From positions 310,001 to 374,000 of the forward strand of contig NZ_ACJM01000001.1 of NCBI RefSeq assembly GCF_000174415.1: a DNA stretch of 64,000 nucleotides. The letters run 5' to 3'. Under the pieces are notes generated by a model. It was not told the DNA's origin and did not search any database. It saw only the letters and a program-made list of their open reading frames with translations. Positions within the stretch are counted from its first letter, which is position 1; every line of letters begins with the position of its first letter. This stretch comes from Dethiobacter alkaliphilus AHT 1 (GTDB lineage: Bacteria; Bacillota; Dethiobacteria; Dethiobacterales; Dethiobacteraceae). Shown here piece after piece: positions 1 through 9,385 of the stretch. The translations under genes and the position numbers were made by a program.

Positions 1-684
1 GACTTTGAGGTACAAATCCCCCCGCTGACCTTCGGGACCGTCGCCCTGGCCGCGGAGCCTTATTTTGCTGCCGTCCCGGGTCCCCGGAGGAACCTTTACC
101 GTCAGTGTGCGCGGCGCCTGAGTCTGTCCCGTGCCGGCACAGCCCGGGCAGAAATTGTTACCACTAATGCCGCTGCCGCCGCAGTGGGGGCAGGCTTGCG
201 GAGCGTTTAGCTGAATTGTTTTTTCCCCGCCATGATATGCTTCTTCCAGGGTCAGGGATAGCTCCGCCTCCACATCGGAGCCGCGGCGCTGCTGTTGCCG
301 GCCGCTTCTTTGCCCGCCAAAAGCATCGTAGCCGGGCCGAAAGCCGCCAAAGATTGTTTCAAAAAAGTCGCTGAAGCCGCTGTCCTGGCCCGCCGAAGAA
401 TAGAAATGCATATCATCCATGTCCGGGTGGGGGCGGAAGTCATCGCCGCTTTGCCAGTTTTGACCCAACCGGTCGTACTTGGCTCTTTTTTCCGGATCAC
501 TTAGCACTTCATGTGCTTCGTTGATTTGCTTAAACTTTTCTTCCGCCGCCGCTTTTTCATCTCCGGAGTGCAGGTCGGGATGATATTTGCGGGCCAGCTT
601 GCGATACGCTGCTTTGATGTCCTTTTCGCCGGCAACCCGGGGGATGCCCAGGACTTCATAATAATCCTGAAATTTTATACCCAT
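1..684 (-). CDS. DnaJ-like J-domain co-chaperone, C-terminus cut by window edge
   Basis: Reverse-strand frame open from the ATG at 684 to the window edge (228 codons seen). An N-terminal J domain carries the HPD tripeptide at residues 35-37, which stimulates DnaK ATPase, followed by a Gly/Phe-rich linker (GFSDFFETIFGGF) and a C-terminal substrate-binding domain (PPGTRDGSKIRLRGQG). The cysteine-rich insert is short: I see only two CXXC motifs (CPHCGGSG and CPGCAGTG), enough for one zinc site, where classical DnaJ has four repeats. It is therefore nearer to single-zinc or CbpA-like DnaJ proteins. It lies 21 bp downstream of dnaK and is presumably co-transcribed with it. The missing C-terminus prevents a length comparison. 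Confidence 0.9.
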   Translation of the reverse strand, partial: MGIKFQDYYEVLGIPRVAGEKDIKAAYRKLARKYHPDLHSGDEKAAAEEKFKQINEAHEVLSDPEKRAKYDRLGQNWQSGDDFRPHPDMDDMHFYSSAGQDSGFSDFFETIFGGFRPGYDAFGGQRSGRQQQRRGSDVEAELSLTLEEAYHGGEKTIQLNAPQACPHCGGSGISGNNFCPGCAGTGQTQAPRTLTVKVPPGTRDGSKIRLRGQGDGPEGQRGDLYLKV

Positions 685-705
685 TTTTCATCCCGCCGTT
701 TCTCC

Positions 706-2577
706 TTATTTTTCTTCAAACTCGGCATCCACCACATCATCATCGTTATCGTCCCGGCTTTGGCCGGTTGCCGCTTCTTCTGCCGCCGGCCCCGCCGCTG
801 CCAGGGTGCTGAGTGCCTGTTGCAATTCGGAACTTAATGTTTGAATTTTACTGAGATCAGCCTGTTCTTCCAGAGCTTTGCGCAAATCGGCCACCAGGCT
901 TTCCACCCGCTCTTTGTCGGCAGCCGGTACGTTTTCTCCCGCTTCCTTAAGCTGCCGTTCTGCGGCGTAGGCCAAAGCGTCTGCCTCATTTCTGGCATCC
1001 GCCTCTTCCTTGCGCTTGCGATCTTCCTCCGCATGCTTCTTGGCGTCATCCACCATGCGCTCTATTTCAGACTGTTCCAGATTGGTGGAGCCGCTGATGG
1101 TAATCTTCTGTTCTTTACCTGTGCCCTTATCCTTAGCGGAAACATTTAAAATGCCGTTGGCATCAATGTCAAAAGTCACTTCGACCTGGGGTACGCCCCG
1201 CGGAGCAGGGGGAATGCCGTCCAGTTTAAACTGGCCCAGGGTGCGGTTGTCTTTGGCCATTTCACGCTCACCCTGCAGGATGTGGATGTCTACCGCCGGC
1301 TGGTTGTCTTCCGCGGTGGAAAACACCTGAGTCTGCCGGGTGGGTATGGTGGTGTTTCGTTCAATGATTTTTGTCATCACACCGCCCATGGTCTCCAGAC
1401 CCAATGAAAGGGGAGTTACATCCAAAAGAACCACGTCTTTTAACTCACCGGTAAGCACGCCGGCCTGAATGGCAGCTCCCACCGCCACCACTTCATCCGG
1501 GTTCACACCCCTGTTTGGCTCGCGTCCTCCGGCCATCTCCTTCACAAGTTCCTGTACCGCCGGAATCCGGGTGGAACCTCCCACCAAAATCACCTGATCC
1601 ACATCATTTTCGGTAATTTTGGCATCGGTCAGTGCTGCTTTGATGGGGCCGCGGCAGCGCTCCACCAAATGCTGTGTCAGTTCGTTAAACTTGGAGCGGG
1701 TCAGTTTCATCTCCAAATGCTTGGGCCCCGACGCATCGGCGGTGATAAAGGGGAGGTTTACCTGGGTTTCGGTAACCGAGGACAGCTCAACCTTGGCCTT
1801 TTCCGCTGCTTCGGTAAGGCGTTGCAGGGCCTGTTTATCCTGGCGCAGGTCAATGCCGTAATCCTTTTTGAATTGATTGGCCAACCAGTCCACAATTTCC
1901 TTATCAAAGTTGTCGCCACCCAGGTGGGTATCACCGTTGGTGGAGCGAACCTCAAACACTCCGTCGCCCACATCCAGGATGGACACGTCAAAGGTGCCGC
2001 CGCCTAAATCAAAGACAAGAATGGTTTCGTTTTCGTTTTTATCCAAACCATAGGCCAGTGCGGCGGCGGTGGGCTCGTTAATAATCCGTAGCGGATTAAG
2101 TCCGGCGATGGTTGCCGCATCCTTTGTGGCCTGCCGCTGCGCATCGTTAAAATAGGCCGGCACCGTAATTACCACATCTTTAACCTGATCGCCCAGATAA
2201 CTGGACGCATCGTTTGTCAGTTTGGTAAGAACTTTGGCCGCAATTTCCTCCGGAGCGTACAGCTTGCCTTCCACATCAAAGCGTACCGCATCATCGGGTC
2301 CCGCCACCACTTTATAGGGAACCAGATTAATTTCCTCACTAACTTCAGAATACTTACGACCAATGAAGCGCTTAACTGAATATAATGTGCGCTCCGGGTT
2401 CAGGGCTCCCTGGCGCTTGGCAATCTGGCCCACCAAGCGCTCGTCACCTTTAAAGCCCACAACCGACGGCGTGGTGCGTGCGCCTTCCGCATTGGGGATA
2501 ACCTGAGGCTCGCCCCCTTCCAACACTGCTACAACTGAGTTTGTAGTACCCAGATCAATACCTACAGCTTTAGCCAT
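706..2577 (-). CDS. dnaK: Molecular chaperone DnaK (Hsp70)
   Basis: ATP-dependent cytosolic chaperone of 623 residues, normal for DnaK. The nucleotide-binding domain starts with [14 protein letters not shown] (phosphate-1 loop at residues 7-13), continues with the [10 protein letters not shown] phosphate-2 motif and [10 protein letters not shown], then the linker [13 protein letters not shown], the substrate-binding domain, and the acidic tail [13 protein letters not shown] chose the ATG at 2577 because a GGAGGGA site lies just upstream. An in-frame extension to 2652 reads through non-conserved sequence. It is second in a heat-shock operon behind hsp20. No grpE or hrcA is adjacent, so the nucleotide exchange factor must be encoded elsewhere or this is a secondary dnaK locus. 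Confidence 0.97.
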   Translation of the reverse strand: MAKAVGIDLGTTNSVVAVLEGGEPQVIPNAEGARTTPSVVGFKGDERLVGQIAKRQGALNPERTLYSVKRFIGRKYSEVSEEINLVPYKVVAGPDDAVRFDVEGKLYAPEEIAAKVLTKLTNDASSYLGDQVKDVVITVPAYFNDAQRQATKDAATIAGLNPLRIINEPTAAALAYGLDKNENETILVFDLGGGTFDVSILDVGDGVFEVRSTNGDTHLGGDNFDKEIVDWLANQFKKDYGIDLRQDKQALQRLTEAAEKAKVELSSVTETQVNLPFITADASGPKHLEMKLTRSKFNELTQHLVERCRGPIKAALTDAKITENDVDQVILVGGSTRIPAVQELVKEMAGGREPNRGVNPDEVVAVGAAIQAGVLTGELKDVVLLDVTPLSLGLETMGGVMTKIIERNTTIPTRQTQVFSTAEDNQPAVDIHILQGEREMAKDNRTLGQFKLDGIPPAPRGVPQVEVTFDIDANGILNVSAKDKGTGKEQKITISGSTNLEQSEIERMVDDAKKHAEEDRKRKEEADARNEADALAYAAERQLKEAGENVPAADKERVESLVADLRKALEEQADLSKIQTLSSELQQALSTLAAAGPAAEEAATGQSRDDNDDDVVDAEFEEK

Positions 2578-2742
2578 CTGACATTCCCTCCAAAATTTAG
2601 TTATTTCTCTTTCCCAATTATACCCAACCCAGCCAGGCAATCGATTAAACAAATCTTAAAAATATCTCTGCAACTATGCGAACTGCAAAGCATTATAATT
2701 TCCGCATACAAGAAATGGCGCCCTTACCGGTCGCCAAATCCA

Positions 2743-3189
2743 TTAATCCTGTATCTTCAACTGCCGTCCCTGACGCTTCTCCACATCCTGCTTGGGAAGC
2801 ATCAATTCCAGAACCCCGTCTTTAAACTTTGCTTCGGCCATTTCTGCCTGAAGAGGTTCCCTGAAAGGCACAGTGCGGGTAAAAGAGCCGCTGCGCCGTT
2901 CTTTAACAACATACTGTTCCTGTTTTTCTTCCTTTTCCTCCTGGTATGTGCCATTGATGACTACACTGTCTTCCAATACCCGCACATCCAGATCTTTGGC
3001 ACTTACTCCGGGGATGTTTGCCTTAAGCCGATACGCCTTGCCCTTGTCAATCACATCCACCGATATGCCATGATTGGGTGCCACCGCTTCCATCGATGTG
3101 CTAAACGGGAAGAAGTGGTCAAAGAGGTCGTCCATCTGCTGCCGCAGTGTGGTGATGTTAAATGGTTCACGGGGAATCAGAGAAATCAT
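2743..3189 (-). CDS. Hsp20 / alpha-crystallin small heat shock protein
   Basis: Small heat-shock holdase of 148 residues that binds unfolding proteins without ATP and hands them to DnaK. The alpha-crystallin domain spans roughly residues 40-140 and ends with the family signature around KFKDGVLELMLPK. The N-terminus (MISLIPREPFNITT) precedes the HFFPF segment typical of bacterial Hsp20. The start has an AAGGGATG ribosome site. It is the first gene of hsp20-dnaK-dnaJ, directly under a CIRCE operator, so HrcA control is expected for the whole unit. About 165 bp separate it from dnaK, and I see no strong terminator there. Confidence 0.93.
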   Translation of the reverse strand: MISLIPREPFNITTLRQQMDDLFDHFFPFSTSMEAVAPNHGISVDVIDKGKAYRLKANIPGVSAKDLDVRVLEDSVVINGTYQEEKEEKQEQYVVKERRSGSFTRTVPFREPLQAEMAEAKFKDGVLELMLPKQDVEKRQGRQLKIQD

Positions 3190-3222
3190 GCTAACACATC
3201 CCTTCTATATAAATTTTATGTT

Positions 3223-3249
3223 TTAGCACTCTCCCCTCACGAGTGCTAA
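3223..3249 (-). promoter_or_regulatory. CIRCE operator (HrcA binding site)
   Basis: Perfect TTAGCACTC-N9-GAGTGCTAA inverted repeat, matching the canonical CIRCE exactly in both arms and spacer length. It lies between the hsp20 promoter and start codon, where HrcA would block transcription of the heat-shock genes. hrcA itself is not in the window. Confidence 0.97.
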
Positions 3250-3253
3250 TTTT

Positions 3254-3283
3254 AGTTTACAATAAAAGCAAAAAACTTGGCAA
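3254..3283 (-). promoter_or_regulatory. Vegetative promoter of hsp20-dnaK-dnaJ
   Basis: On the reverse strand TTGCCA (3278-3283) and TAAACT (3254-3259) are 18 bp apart, immediately upstream of CIRCE. That is the usual arrangement for HrcA-controlled promoters. The remaining sequence to 3504 is AT-rich with no other element I can support. Confidence 0.6.
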
Positions 3284-3504
3284 ATAGCGTTTTAGGCCGA
3301 AACGAAATACAATGGTCAGGAAAGGTCAGATAAATTTGATTAGCTTAGTCTTTTAAAATCTTTCGTTATATTTCACATGTTTTTGCCGCTCTCGTTCCAT
3401 ATATTACAAATGTCTGAATTAAATCTCCAGAGGCAGGGTAAGAGGAGAACAGTGCTGAACATAATTAACCATAAATTTTTCACAAGCAAAAGAAAGAGGG
3501 TGAG

Positions 3505-4830
3505 ATGACGATGAAAAAAACCTTGGCCTTACTTGCAATTATTGTGACCTTTCTTATTCTGCAGGGCTGTGGTGGACAACAGTCGCCACAAGAGTCTGAC
3601 CGGGAGCAGGCGGCAAATGACTCTCCAGTATCAGAGGAAGAAGTGTTGTTTAACCCCGGTGATTTTGAGGATCCCTCCGTTTGTGGCGGATGCCATGGTG
3701 AAATTCATCAGGCCTGGAGCGGCTCCATGCATGCAGCAGCCTGGACCAATGAACTTTACCAACCGGATTATCTGTTGGCTGCGCAGGAAACAGACGGGGC
3801 CACAGATGTCTTCTGCGGGGAATGTCATGCGCCGGTGGCGGTGAGGGTGGGGCAGCTCCCCCCGGTGGACGGCAGTGAGTTTGATGATACTTCCCGCCAA
3901 GGTGTTTCCTGTGATTTTTGCCATACCGTATCAGAGGTAAAAGAGCCGGTAAACGTGCAGAGCATATCAGAGCCGGGTCGGCTAAAAAGGGGCCCGCGGG
4001 GCGATACTGTCTCACCGGCGCACGACACTGTATTCTCTGAGTTGCACACGGACCCCGCTTTTTGTGGGGCCTGCCATAATGTCCGCCACCCAACCAGCGG
4101 TACAATGGTGATTGATACCTATGATGACTGGCTGGACGGCCCCTATGCCGAAGAAGGAATTACCTGTCAGAATTGCCATATGACACCTACGCCGGGAGTG
4201 GGGAAAAATCCCGGCAAGTCTGCCACCATCGGTGATGCTCAGGAAAGAGATCATGTTGCTACCCACTTCTTCGTGGGCGGAAGCTCCTGGACACTAAACC
4301 GGCGCGGCTATGAGGAGCATGCGCAAATGGCAGAAGAAAACCTGCGGTCCGCTGCAGAATTAAGCCTGGACGGTCAGGTAACAGCAAATGGTCTGGAGCT
4401 GACGGTAACGGCGGAAAATGTGGGTGCCGGGCATGCTATTCCCACAGGAGTTACGTATATCCGGAAAATGTGGCTTGAGCTAACGGTGGAAAACGAACAG
4501 GGCGAAGTGGTCTATGTATCCGGGCACACAGATGACGATAATCATGTTGACCCTGATGCGGTCTTTTACCGTAAACTGTTTATTGACGGCGACGGCAATC
4601 AAACCAGTAAAAGCTGGCTGGCGGAAGGTATTGGTTATGACCGCCGCATTCCTGCCGGGGGTAGCGACAGTGAAACATATATAATTGACGCTGTGGGCTC
4701 TTCGTATACAGCCACAGTGCGGCTTTTGTACAGAACTACGACCCAGGAAGCGTTAAACAATCATTTAAGCGAAGAGGACCTGGAGATTGAAAGTGTGGAA
4801 ATGGCAAAGGAAACAATAGTTATTAATTAA
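3505..4830 (+). CDS. Pentaheme cytochrome c lipoprotein
   Basis: Exported electron-transfer protein of 441 residues. A signal peptide ends in a lipobox (LILQGC, Cys22), so it should be anchored to the outer face of the membrane. Five CXXCH heme-binding motifs are visible: CGGCH (60-64), CGECH (104-108), CDFCH (136-140), CGACH (187-191) and CQNCH (221-225), with extra His residues as possible distal ligands. The layout resembles the cytochrome c554/multiheme family. The remaining ~200 residues lack Cys and look like a beta-rich domain. A single-membrane anaerobe would use this for extracellular or periplasm-like electron transfer; the partner is unknown. It is monocistronic and followed by a hairpin terminator. 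Confidence 0.88.
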   Translation: MTMKKTLALLAIIVTFLILQGCGGQQSPQESDREQAANDSPVSEEEVLFNPGDFEDPSVCGGCHGEIHQAWSGSMHAAAWTNELYQPDYLLAAQETDGATDVFCGECHAPVAVRVGQLPPVDGSEFDDTSRQGVSCDFCHTVSEVKEPVNVQSISEPGRLKRGPRGDTVSPAHDTVFSELHTDPAFCGACHNVRHPTSGTMVIDTYDDWLDGPYAEEGITCQNCHMTPTPGVGKNPGKSATIGDAQERDHVATHFFVGGSSWTLNRRGYEEHAQMAEENLRSAAELSLDGQVTANGLELTVTAENVGAGHAIPTGVTYIRKMWLELTVENEQGEVVYVSGHTDDDNHVDPDAVFYRKLFIDGDGNQTSKSWLAEGIGYDRRIPAGGSDSETYIIDAVGSSYTATVRLLYRTTTQEALNNHLSEEDLEIESVEMAKETIVIN

Positions 4831-4836
4831 AACAGT

Positions 4837-4870
4837 TTCCCGCCCTGACAGGGCGGGAACTAAATTTTCC
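4837..4870 (+). terminator. Intrinsic terminator after the cytochrome gene
   Basis: A 10-bp stem TTCCCGCCCT/AGGGCGGGAA with a 3-nt loop, followed by an imperfect T-rich stretch (TAAATTTTCC). Confidence 0.7.
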
Positions 4871-5022
4871 CAAAGCAGTAATTGTTATTAGTTAAATATT
4901 ACAGAGTTATTAATCAAGCCTTACATACTATTAAATTTAACAATCAGGGCAGGATAAAAGCACTTACCCGCGAAGATGTATCCGGATACCTTGCGAAAAG
5001 TATGTTTTTGAAGGAGAGCCTT

Positions 5023-6437
5023 ATGACTGAAAACGGAGTATTATTGCACTATCTTAAATTTCTCTCCCGCAACCGTAAGTCTCAACCACAGCAACAGCAA
5101 GTAAACACACAAACCTTGCCCCCTGAGATGTTTAGCGTCTCCGAGGCCCTAATTGTTATCATGGACAAAGAGGAAAAGATAGTGGAATTCAATGCTGCGG
5201 CAGAGCGCCTGTCCGGTTACACTCGCCAGGAGATGGTGGGAAAGACCCTTGCCGGTCTGGTGCCGCAGGAAGAGTTGGGTTGGGTCAGCGAAGCGATTCA
5301 GGAAGTTGCCAGGGACAATCTCCCCTATAGTATAGAGAATCACTGGCTTGCCAAAGACGGGTCCAAACATCTTATTCACTGGGCCATTACTAATATTAAG
5401 ACCCCTGACGGAAAAGTTCAGTACGTGGTGGGTACAGGTTTGAATATTACAGAGGTAACTCAACAGGAGAGAAGACGTAACCTGTTGATGAATATCCTGC
5501 ATACCCTGGCCAGTTCTCACACTGAAAAAGACACGCTAAAGGCAATTTTGCAGCAGATTCAGGACTATACAGGCTGTGATGCCGCCGGTATACGGCTGCG
5601 CAAAGGCCAGGACTTTCCCTATGCAGAGGCAGTGGGATTTTCCGATAAATTTCTGACCCGAGAGGCGAGCCTGTGGTCTATCAAAACGGGGAAATGGCCC
5701 GTAATGATGACGGAGTGCCTGTACTTGACTGTATGTGCGGCCGTGTGATCCGGGAGGATTTGGAGGAAACTCTGGTATCGCTTTCTGCCTCCGGTGCATT
5801 TTATACCGGAGACATCAACCAACTTTGTTCTGAGCTGGGTAAAAAAAATATTGACTTTAATGTTCGCAATTATTGCGGTGCAGAAGGATATCGTTCCATT
5901 GCCCTGATTCCCCTGCGTGCACAGGATGAAATAGTGGGGCTTTTGCAGTTAAATGACCGTAAACCCCATAAATTCAGTGAGGACAACATTGAATTTCTTA
6001 ACCTGGCCGGCAAGAGTATCGGTACCGCTCTGACCCGTTTCCGGGCAGAGCAGGCCCACCGGCGCAGTGAGATGCTGTTGGATGAAATCATCCAAAAAGC
6101 CCAGGACGGTTTCTCCCTAACTACTCCGGAGGGACGGGTGATTATTTATAACAATGCCATGGAGGAGATTTCCGGATATACCAGGGAAGAGGTGGACAGA
6201 CACGGCTGGTATTACCTGATTTTCCCCGTTGAAGAAGACCGGAAGCTGGCCATCCAAAAAGCCCGTCTGGCCATTGCCGGTAAGCTGGAGCACTACGAGC
6301 TGCAAATTACCTGTAAAGACGGCACGAAAAAGCCGGTAATCCTGTCGCTGACGCCGCTGGAAATTGACGGCCAAACCTTTAATTTTACGGTAATGATTGA
6401 TTTATTCAAAAAATATAAAACAGAAGATATGTTCTAA
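5023..6437 (+). pseudogene. PAS-GAF-PAS sensor protein gene split by a -1 frameshift
   Basis: Two frames together encode one protein. The first (to 5748) carries a PAS domain (FSVSEALIVIMDKEEKIVEFN...) and the first half of a GAF domain. The second, read from codon GTG at 5673, completes the GAF (IALIPLRAQDEIVGLLQLND) and adds a second PAS (GFSLTTPEGRVIIYNNAMEEI). Joining codon CTG at 5671 with GTG at 5673 restores continuous homology (EASL-VVYQNG), so one base is missing near 5673. The start is ATG 5023 behind AAGGAG at 5011-5016; the in-frame TTG at 4882 is less likely. No kinase, GGDEF or other output domain follows, so even the repaired protein is a sensor without a recognised effector. 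A real mutation or a sequencing error are both possible. Confidence 0.8.
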
Positions 6438-6442
6438 AAAAG

Positions 6443-6466
6443 AAACGGCCCCGCATGGGGCCGTTT
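6443..6466. terminator. Bidirectional terminator between convergent genes
   Basis: Stem AAACGGCCCC/GGGGCCGTTT with loop GCAT. T-rich on the + strand and followed by TCTTTTTT on the - strand, so it can serve both the PAS gene and the convergent radical SAM gene. Confidence 0.85.
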
Positions 6467-6482
6467 TGCATGGCTGCAGAAG

Positions 6483-7358
6483 CTACAGGCGGACCTGCAG
6501 CGGGTCGCGAAACTGCTTTTCATCCAGAGAGAGGGCATGGTCAATTTGTTTTAACATGGCTTCTTTGTCTCCGGGGAATTTACCGCTCACATTCCAGTAG
6601 TTGGAGATGTGGTCACTGTACAACGTGCTGGAAATACCCTCCAGATGTTCAATGAACAGGCGTGTTTCCGCCAGAGCTTCATGGGGGGAGAGCAGTTTGA
6701 AGTCCCCTTTTTTAAACATGTCATATAAAGGTGTTCCCTGCGCCGGCATTAGAGTGCGCAGCCGGATAAAATCCGGGTTAATGCGATTTAGCACCCGGGC
6801 GCTGTTTTGGGCATGCTGCTCAGAGAGCGTTTTTCCCCCGGCACCCACAATAATATATTCACTTAACTCGATACCCGCATCTTTTATCATCTGTCCTGCC
6901 CGGACAATGCCTTGGGCATCCACCCCTTTATTCTGCAGCCGCAGCACCTCATCGTCACCGGATTCCATGCCGGAATGGATCCTTGACAGCCCCGCTTCCC
7001 GCAGCGCCACCCAGTCCGCCGGTTTCTTTTTGGTAATAAAGCGGGCCGAGCCATAGGATGTGATGCGCTCCACAGCAGGAAACAATTGGCGGATGCAGCG
7101 AAGAATCTCCACCAGATGATCCGTTTTCATAACAATGGTGTTGCCGTCTGCCAAAAAGATAGTGCGTACCGAATCACCGTAATAGTCCCGGGCCATAGCA
7201 AGGTCCTCTTTAATTTCGTCTACAGAGCGCAACCGAAAGCGGCTTTGCCGGTACATGGAGCAAAAAGTACAACGATTGTGGGGGCATCCCACCGTGGCCT
7301 GAATAATCAGACTGCCCGCCTCACTGGGCGGACGGTAAACCATTCCCTCATAGCGCAT
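6483..7358 (-). CDS. Radical SAM protein with CX4CX2C cluster motif
   Basis: 291-residue radical SAM enzyme. The iron-sulfur binding cysteines are C25, C30 and C33 (GCPHNRCTFCSMYR), a CX4CX2C spacing rather than the common CX3CX2C. This GCPHNRCTFC form recurs in a family often labelled HemN- or coproporphyrinogen oxidase-like, whose substrate is not established. Further family traits are FLADGNT and SGMESGDDEVL. ATG 7358 has a GGGAGGTGAG ribosome site. It is monocistronic and convergent with the PAS gene. I would not assign a specific reaction. Confidence 0.8.
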   Translation of the reverse strand: MRYEGMVYRPPSEAGSLIIQATVGCPHNRCTFCSMYRQSRFRLRSVDEIKEDLAMARDYYGDSVRTIFLADGNTIVMKTDHLVEILRCIRQLFPAVERITSYGSARFITKKKPADWVALREAGLSRIHSGMESGDDEVLRLQNKGVDAQGIVRAGQMIKDAGIELSEYIIVGAGGKTLSEQHAQNSARVLNRINPDFIRLRTLMPAQGTPLYDMFKKGDFKLLSPHEALAETRLFIEHLEGISSTLYSDHISNYWNVSGKFPGDKEAMLKQIDHALSLDEKQFRDPLQVRL

Positions 7359-7457
7359 ATACTCACCTCCCGAAAAACTATGAACATATGAATCACTGCC
7401 ATCATAATCATTGTAACATGAGCCGTCTTTCCTTTCAGGTTCTTTAAGAAATTGTCA

Positions 7458-7487
7458 TTGACTTTTTCCGGATAACCGGGGTACAAT
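7458..7487 (+). promoter_or_regulatory. Promoter of the marR-MATE operon
   Basis: TTGACT (7458-7463), an 18-bp spacer, and TACAAT (7482-7487). Just downstream, TCAAA (7496-7500) and TTTGA (7510-7514) form a small inverted repeat overlapping the ribosome site, which could be an operator for the MarR protein. Confidence 0.6.
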
Positions 7488-7524
7488 TTAATTGTTCAAA
7501 ATCTAACCATTTGAGGTGACACAT

Positions 7525-7974
7525 TTGGACATCAACAAAGAAATTAAGGAGACAGAGCAGCTCTTTTTAGAGCTTTTTCCTTTATATTACCATAAATTTG
7601 GTGCCATTTTCCGTGAAGATGACGGTTTGCCCATGCGCTGCACCAAAAACCAAAAGCGGGCTATTTTGCTCATTGCCAAAGGCAATGACGTCACATCTTC
7701 GGAGTTGGGCCGCTGTCTGGACATGCGCAAAGGCAGCCTCACATCCCTGTTGGATTCGCTGGAAGAAATGGGACTGGTGAGGCGCAGACCGGATGACCAT
7801 GACCGCCGCCGGACATTACTCTACCTCACCGCAGACGGCAAAGACTATTTTGCAAAGATGATGAAGCGGCATGAAAATATGTTTACCGAAATTATATCTA
7901 CACTCTCTCCCGAAGACATTAAGCGTATCCGCCACGGGCTGCGGGACGTTGTTGACGGACTGAAGAAAATCTGA
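7525..7974 (+). CDS. MarR-family winged-helix regulator
   Basis: About 149-residue transcription regulator. A winged helix-turn-helix lies in the middle (TSSELGRCLDMRKGSLTSLLDSLEEMGLVRRRPDDHDRR), with the conserved DxRR wing. The TTG at 7525 is preferred because GAGGTG lies 6 nt upstream; a GTG at 7516 would sit inside that site. It ends 13 bp before a MATE transporter gene, the classic pairing in which MarR represses its own operon until a toxic ligand binds. The ligand is unknown. Confidence 0.88.
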   Translation: MDINKEIKETEQLFLELFPLYYHKFGAIFREDDGLPMRCTKNQKRAILLIAKGNDVTSSELGRCLDMRKGSLTSLLDSLEEMGLVRRRPDDHDRRRTLLYLTADGKDYFAKMMKRHENMFTEIISTLSPEDIKRIRHGLRDVVDGLKKI

Positions 7975-7987
7975 CGGAGGCTTTTTT

Positions 7988-9364
7988 ATGGTATCGACCA
8001 AACAACTGGCAGAAGGAAATATACCCAATCTGATTATGAAGTTTTCCGGGCCGGCCATTGTGGGGATGGTGGTAATGTCCATTTACAATGTGGTGGACCG
8101 GATTTTTATCGGCCGCTACGTTGGCTCGCTGGGCTTGGCAGGTGTAACCGTTTCGTTTCCGTTAATGACGGTAATCATGGCTTTGTCCATGCTGGTGGGC
8201 ATCGGCGCCACCGCCCTGATTTCCATTCGCTTAGGAGAGCAAAAAAACAGTGAAGCAGAAAAAGTGATGGGCAATGCCCTGGCTCTCTTTCTTCTGGTAT
8301 CTCTGGTCCTGACTGTTTTTGGCCTGGCCTTTCTTGACCCGCTTCTGACCCTCTTTGGTGCCAGCGCCAATGTATTGCCCTATGCCCGGGACTACATGCA
8401 GATTATCCTGTGGGGCTGTGTTTTTCAGATCCTCAGCTTTGGCGTTAACAATTTTATCCGCGCCGAAGGAAATCCTCATATTGCCATGTTTACCATGGTA
8501 ATCGGTGCGGTGCTCAACATTATTCTTGATGCGGTGCTGATTCTCGGCCTGGATATGGGCGTAGCCGGCGCGGCATTGGCCACCATCATCTCCCAGGCAG
8601 TTTCTGCGGCCTACGTTATGTACTACTTTTTGCGGGGGAAAAGCCTTTTAAAGTTCCGCCCCGGTTGCCTGCGGCTGCAGCGTGTACTGGTAAATGAGAT
8701 TGTGGCCGTAGGCGCTCCTGCATTTCTCAAGCAAATTGCCACCAGCCTGATTGTGGTTATTCTTAATAACAGTTTGCTTCATTACGGCGGAGATATGGCT
8801 ATTTCTGCCTTCGGTGCCATCCACAGCATCCTGGTACTTATTTTGATGCCCATTTTTGGCATCAGCCAGGGTATTCAGCCCATCATCGGCTATAACTACG
8901 GAGCAAAGAAGTTCGAGCGGGTTAAGCAGACGCTGTATCTGGGAATTCTGGTCTCAACGGGCATTGTCCTGGCAGCCTTTGTAGCCATTGTCCTGGTGCC
9001 GGAGCGTTTCATTGCGCTCTTTTCCACCGATGCGGAGCTGGTAGCGATAGGCAGTGCCGGTTTGCGTGGCTTTTTGGCTTTCCTGCCCATCATCGGCTTT
9101 CAGATTACCGGCGCCAATTATTTTCAGGCGGTGGGCAAACCCCGCCAGGCCGTATTTTTAAACCTTTCCCGTCAGGTTCTGCTTTTCATTCCTGCACTAT
9201 TAATCCTGCCCCGCTACTATGGTCTGGCAGGAATCTGGATGGTGGGACCGGTGGCCGACTTTTTCTCATCCGTAATTACCGCCATCTGTCTGGTAATTGA
9301 AGTCCGCTATCTGGACCAACAGGAGCGGGAATACACCCTAAGAGCGCAGTTTGACGCGCAGTAA
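7988..9364 (+). CDS. MATE-family multidrug/Na+ (or H+) efflux transporter
   Basis: 458-residue integral membrane protein with about 12 hydrophobic segments in two related halves, the expected size for MATE antiporters. The N-terminal segment (SGPAIVGMVVMSIYNVVDRIFIGRYVGSLGLAG) and the mid-protein ISQGIQPIIGYNYGA are family hallmarks. It exports cationic drugs or metabolites. The ribosome site GACGGAGG precedes ATG 7988. Co-transcribed with the marR gene and probably with the half-permease genes downstream (21 bp gap). Confidence 0.92.
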   Translation: MVSTKQLAEGNIPNLIMKFSGPAIVGMVVMSIYNVVDRIFIGRYVGSLGLAGVTVSFPLMTVIMALSMLVGIGATALISIRLGEQKNSEAEKVMGNALALFLLVSLVLTVFGLAFLDPLLTLFGASANVLPYARDYMQIILWGCVFQILSFGVNNFIRAEGNPHIAMFTMVIGAVLNIILDAVLILGLDMGVAGAALATIISQAVSAAYVMYYFLRGKSLLKFRPGCLRLQRVLVNEIVAVGAPAFLKQIATSLIVVILNNSLLHYGGDMAISAFGAIHSILVLILMPIFGISQGIQPIIGYNYGAKKFERVKQTLYLGILVSTGIVLAAFVAIVLVPERFIALFSTDAELVAIGSAGLRGFLAFLPIIGFQITGANYFQAVGKPRQAVFLNLSRQVLLFIPALLILPRYYGLAGIWMVGPVADFFSSVITAICLVIEVRYLDQQEREYTLRAQFDAQ

Positions 9365-9385
9365 AGCGCAAAGGGGGAATATCTT

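Noticed and set aside
3650-4105. Reverse-strand open frames opposite the cytochrome gene
   Set aside because: Shadows of a well-supported gene with five heme motifs.
4882-5022. Longer N-terminus for the PAS-GAF-PAS gene from TTG 4882
   Set aside because: No ribosome site before 4882, while AAGGAG is correctly spaced before ATG 5023.
5671-5676. Programmed -1 ribosomal frameshift
   Set aside because: The local sequence lacks an X-XXY-YYZ slippery site and no clear stimulating hairpin follows; mutation or sequencing error is simpler.
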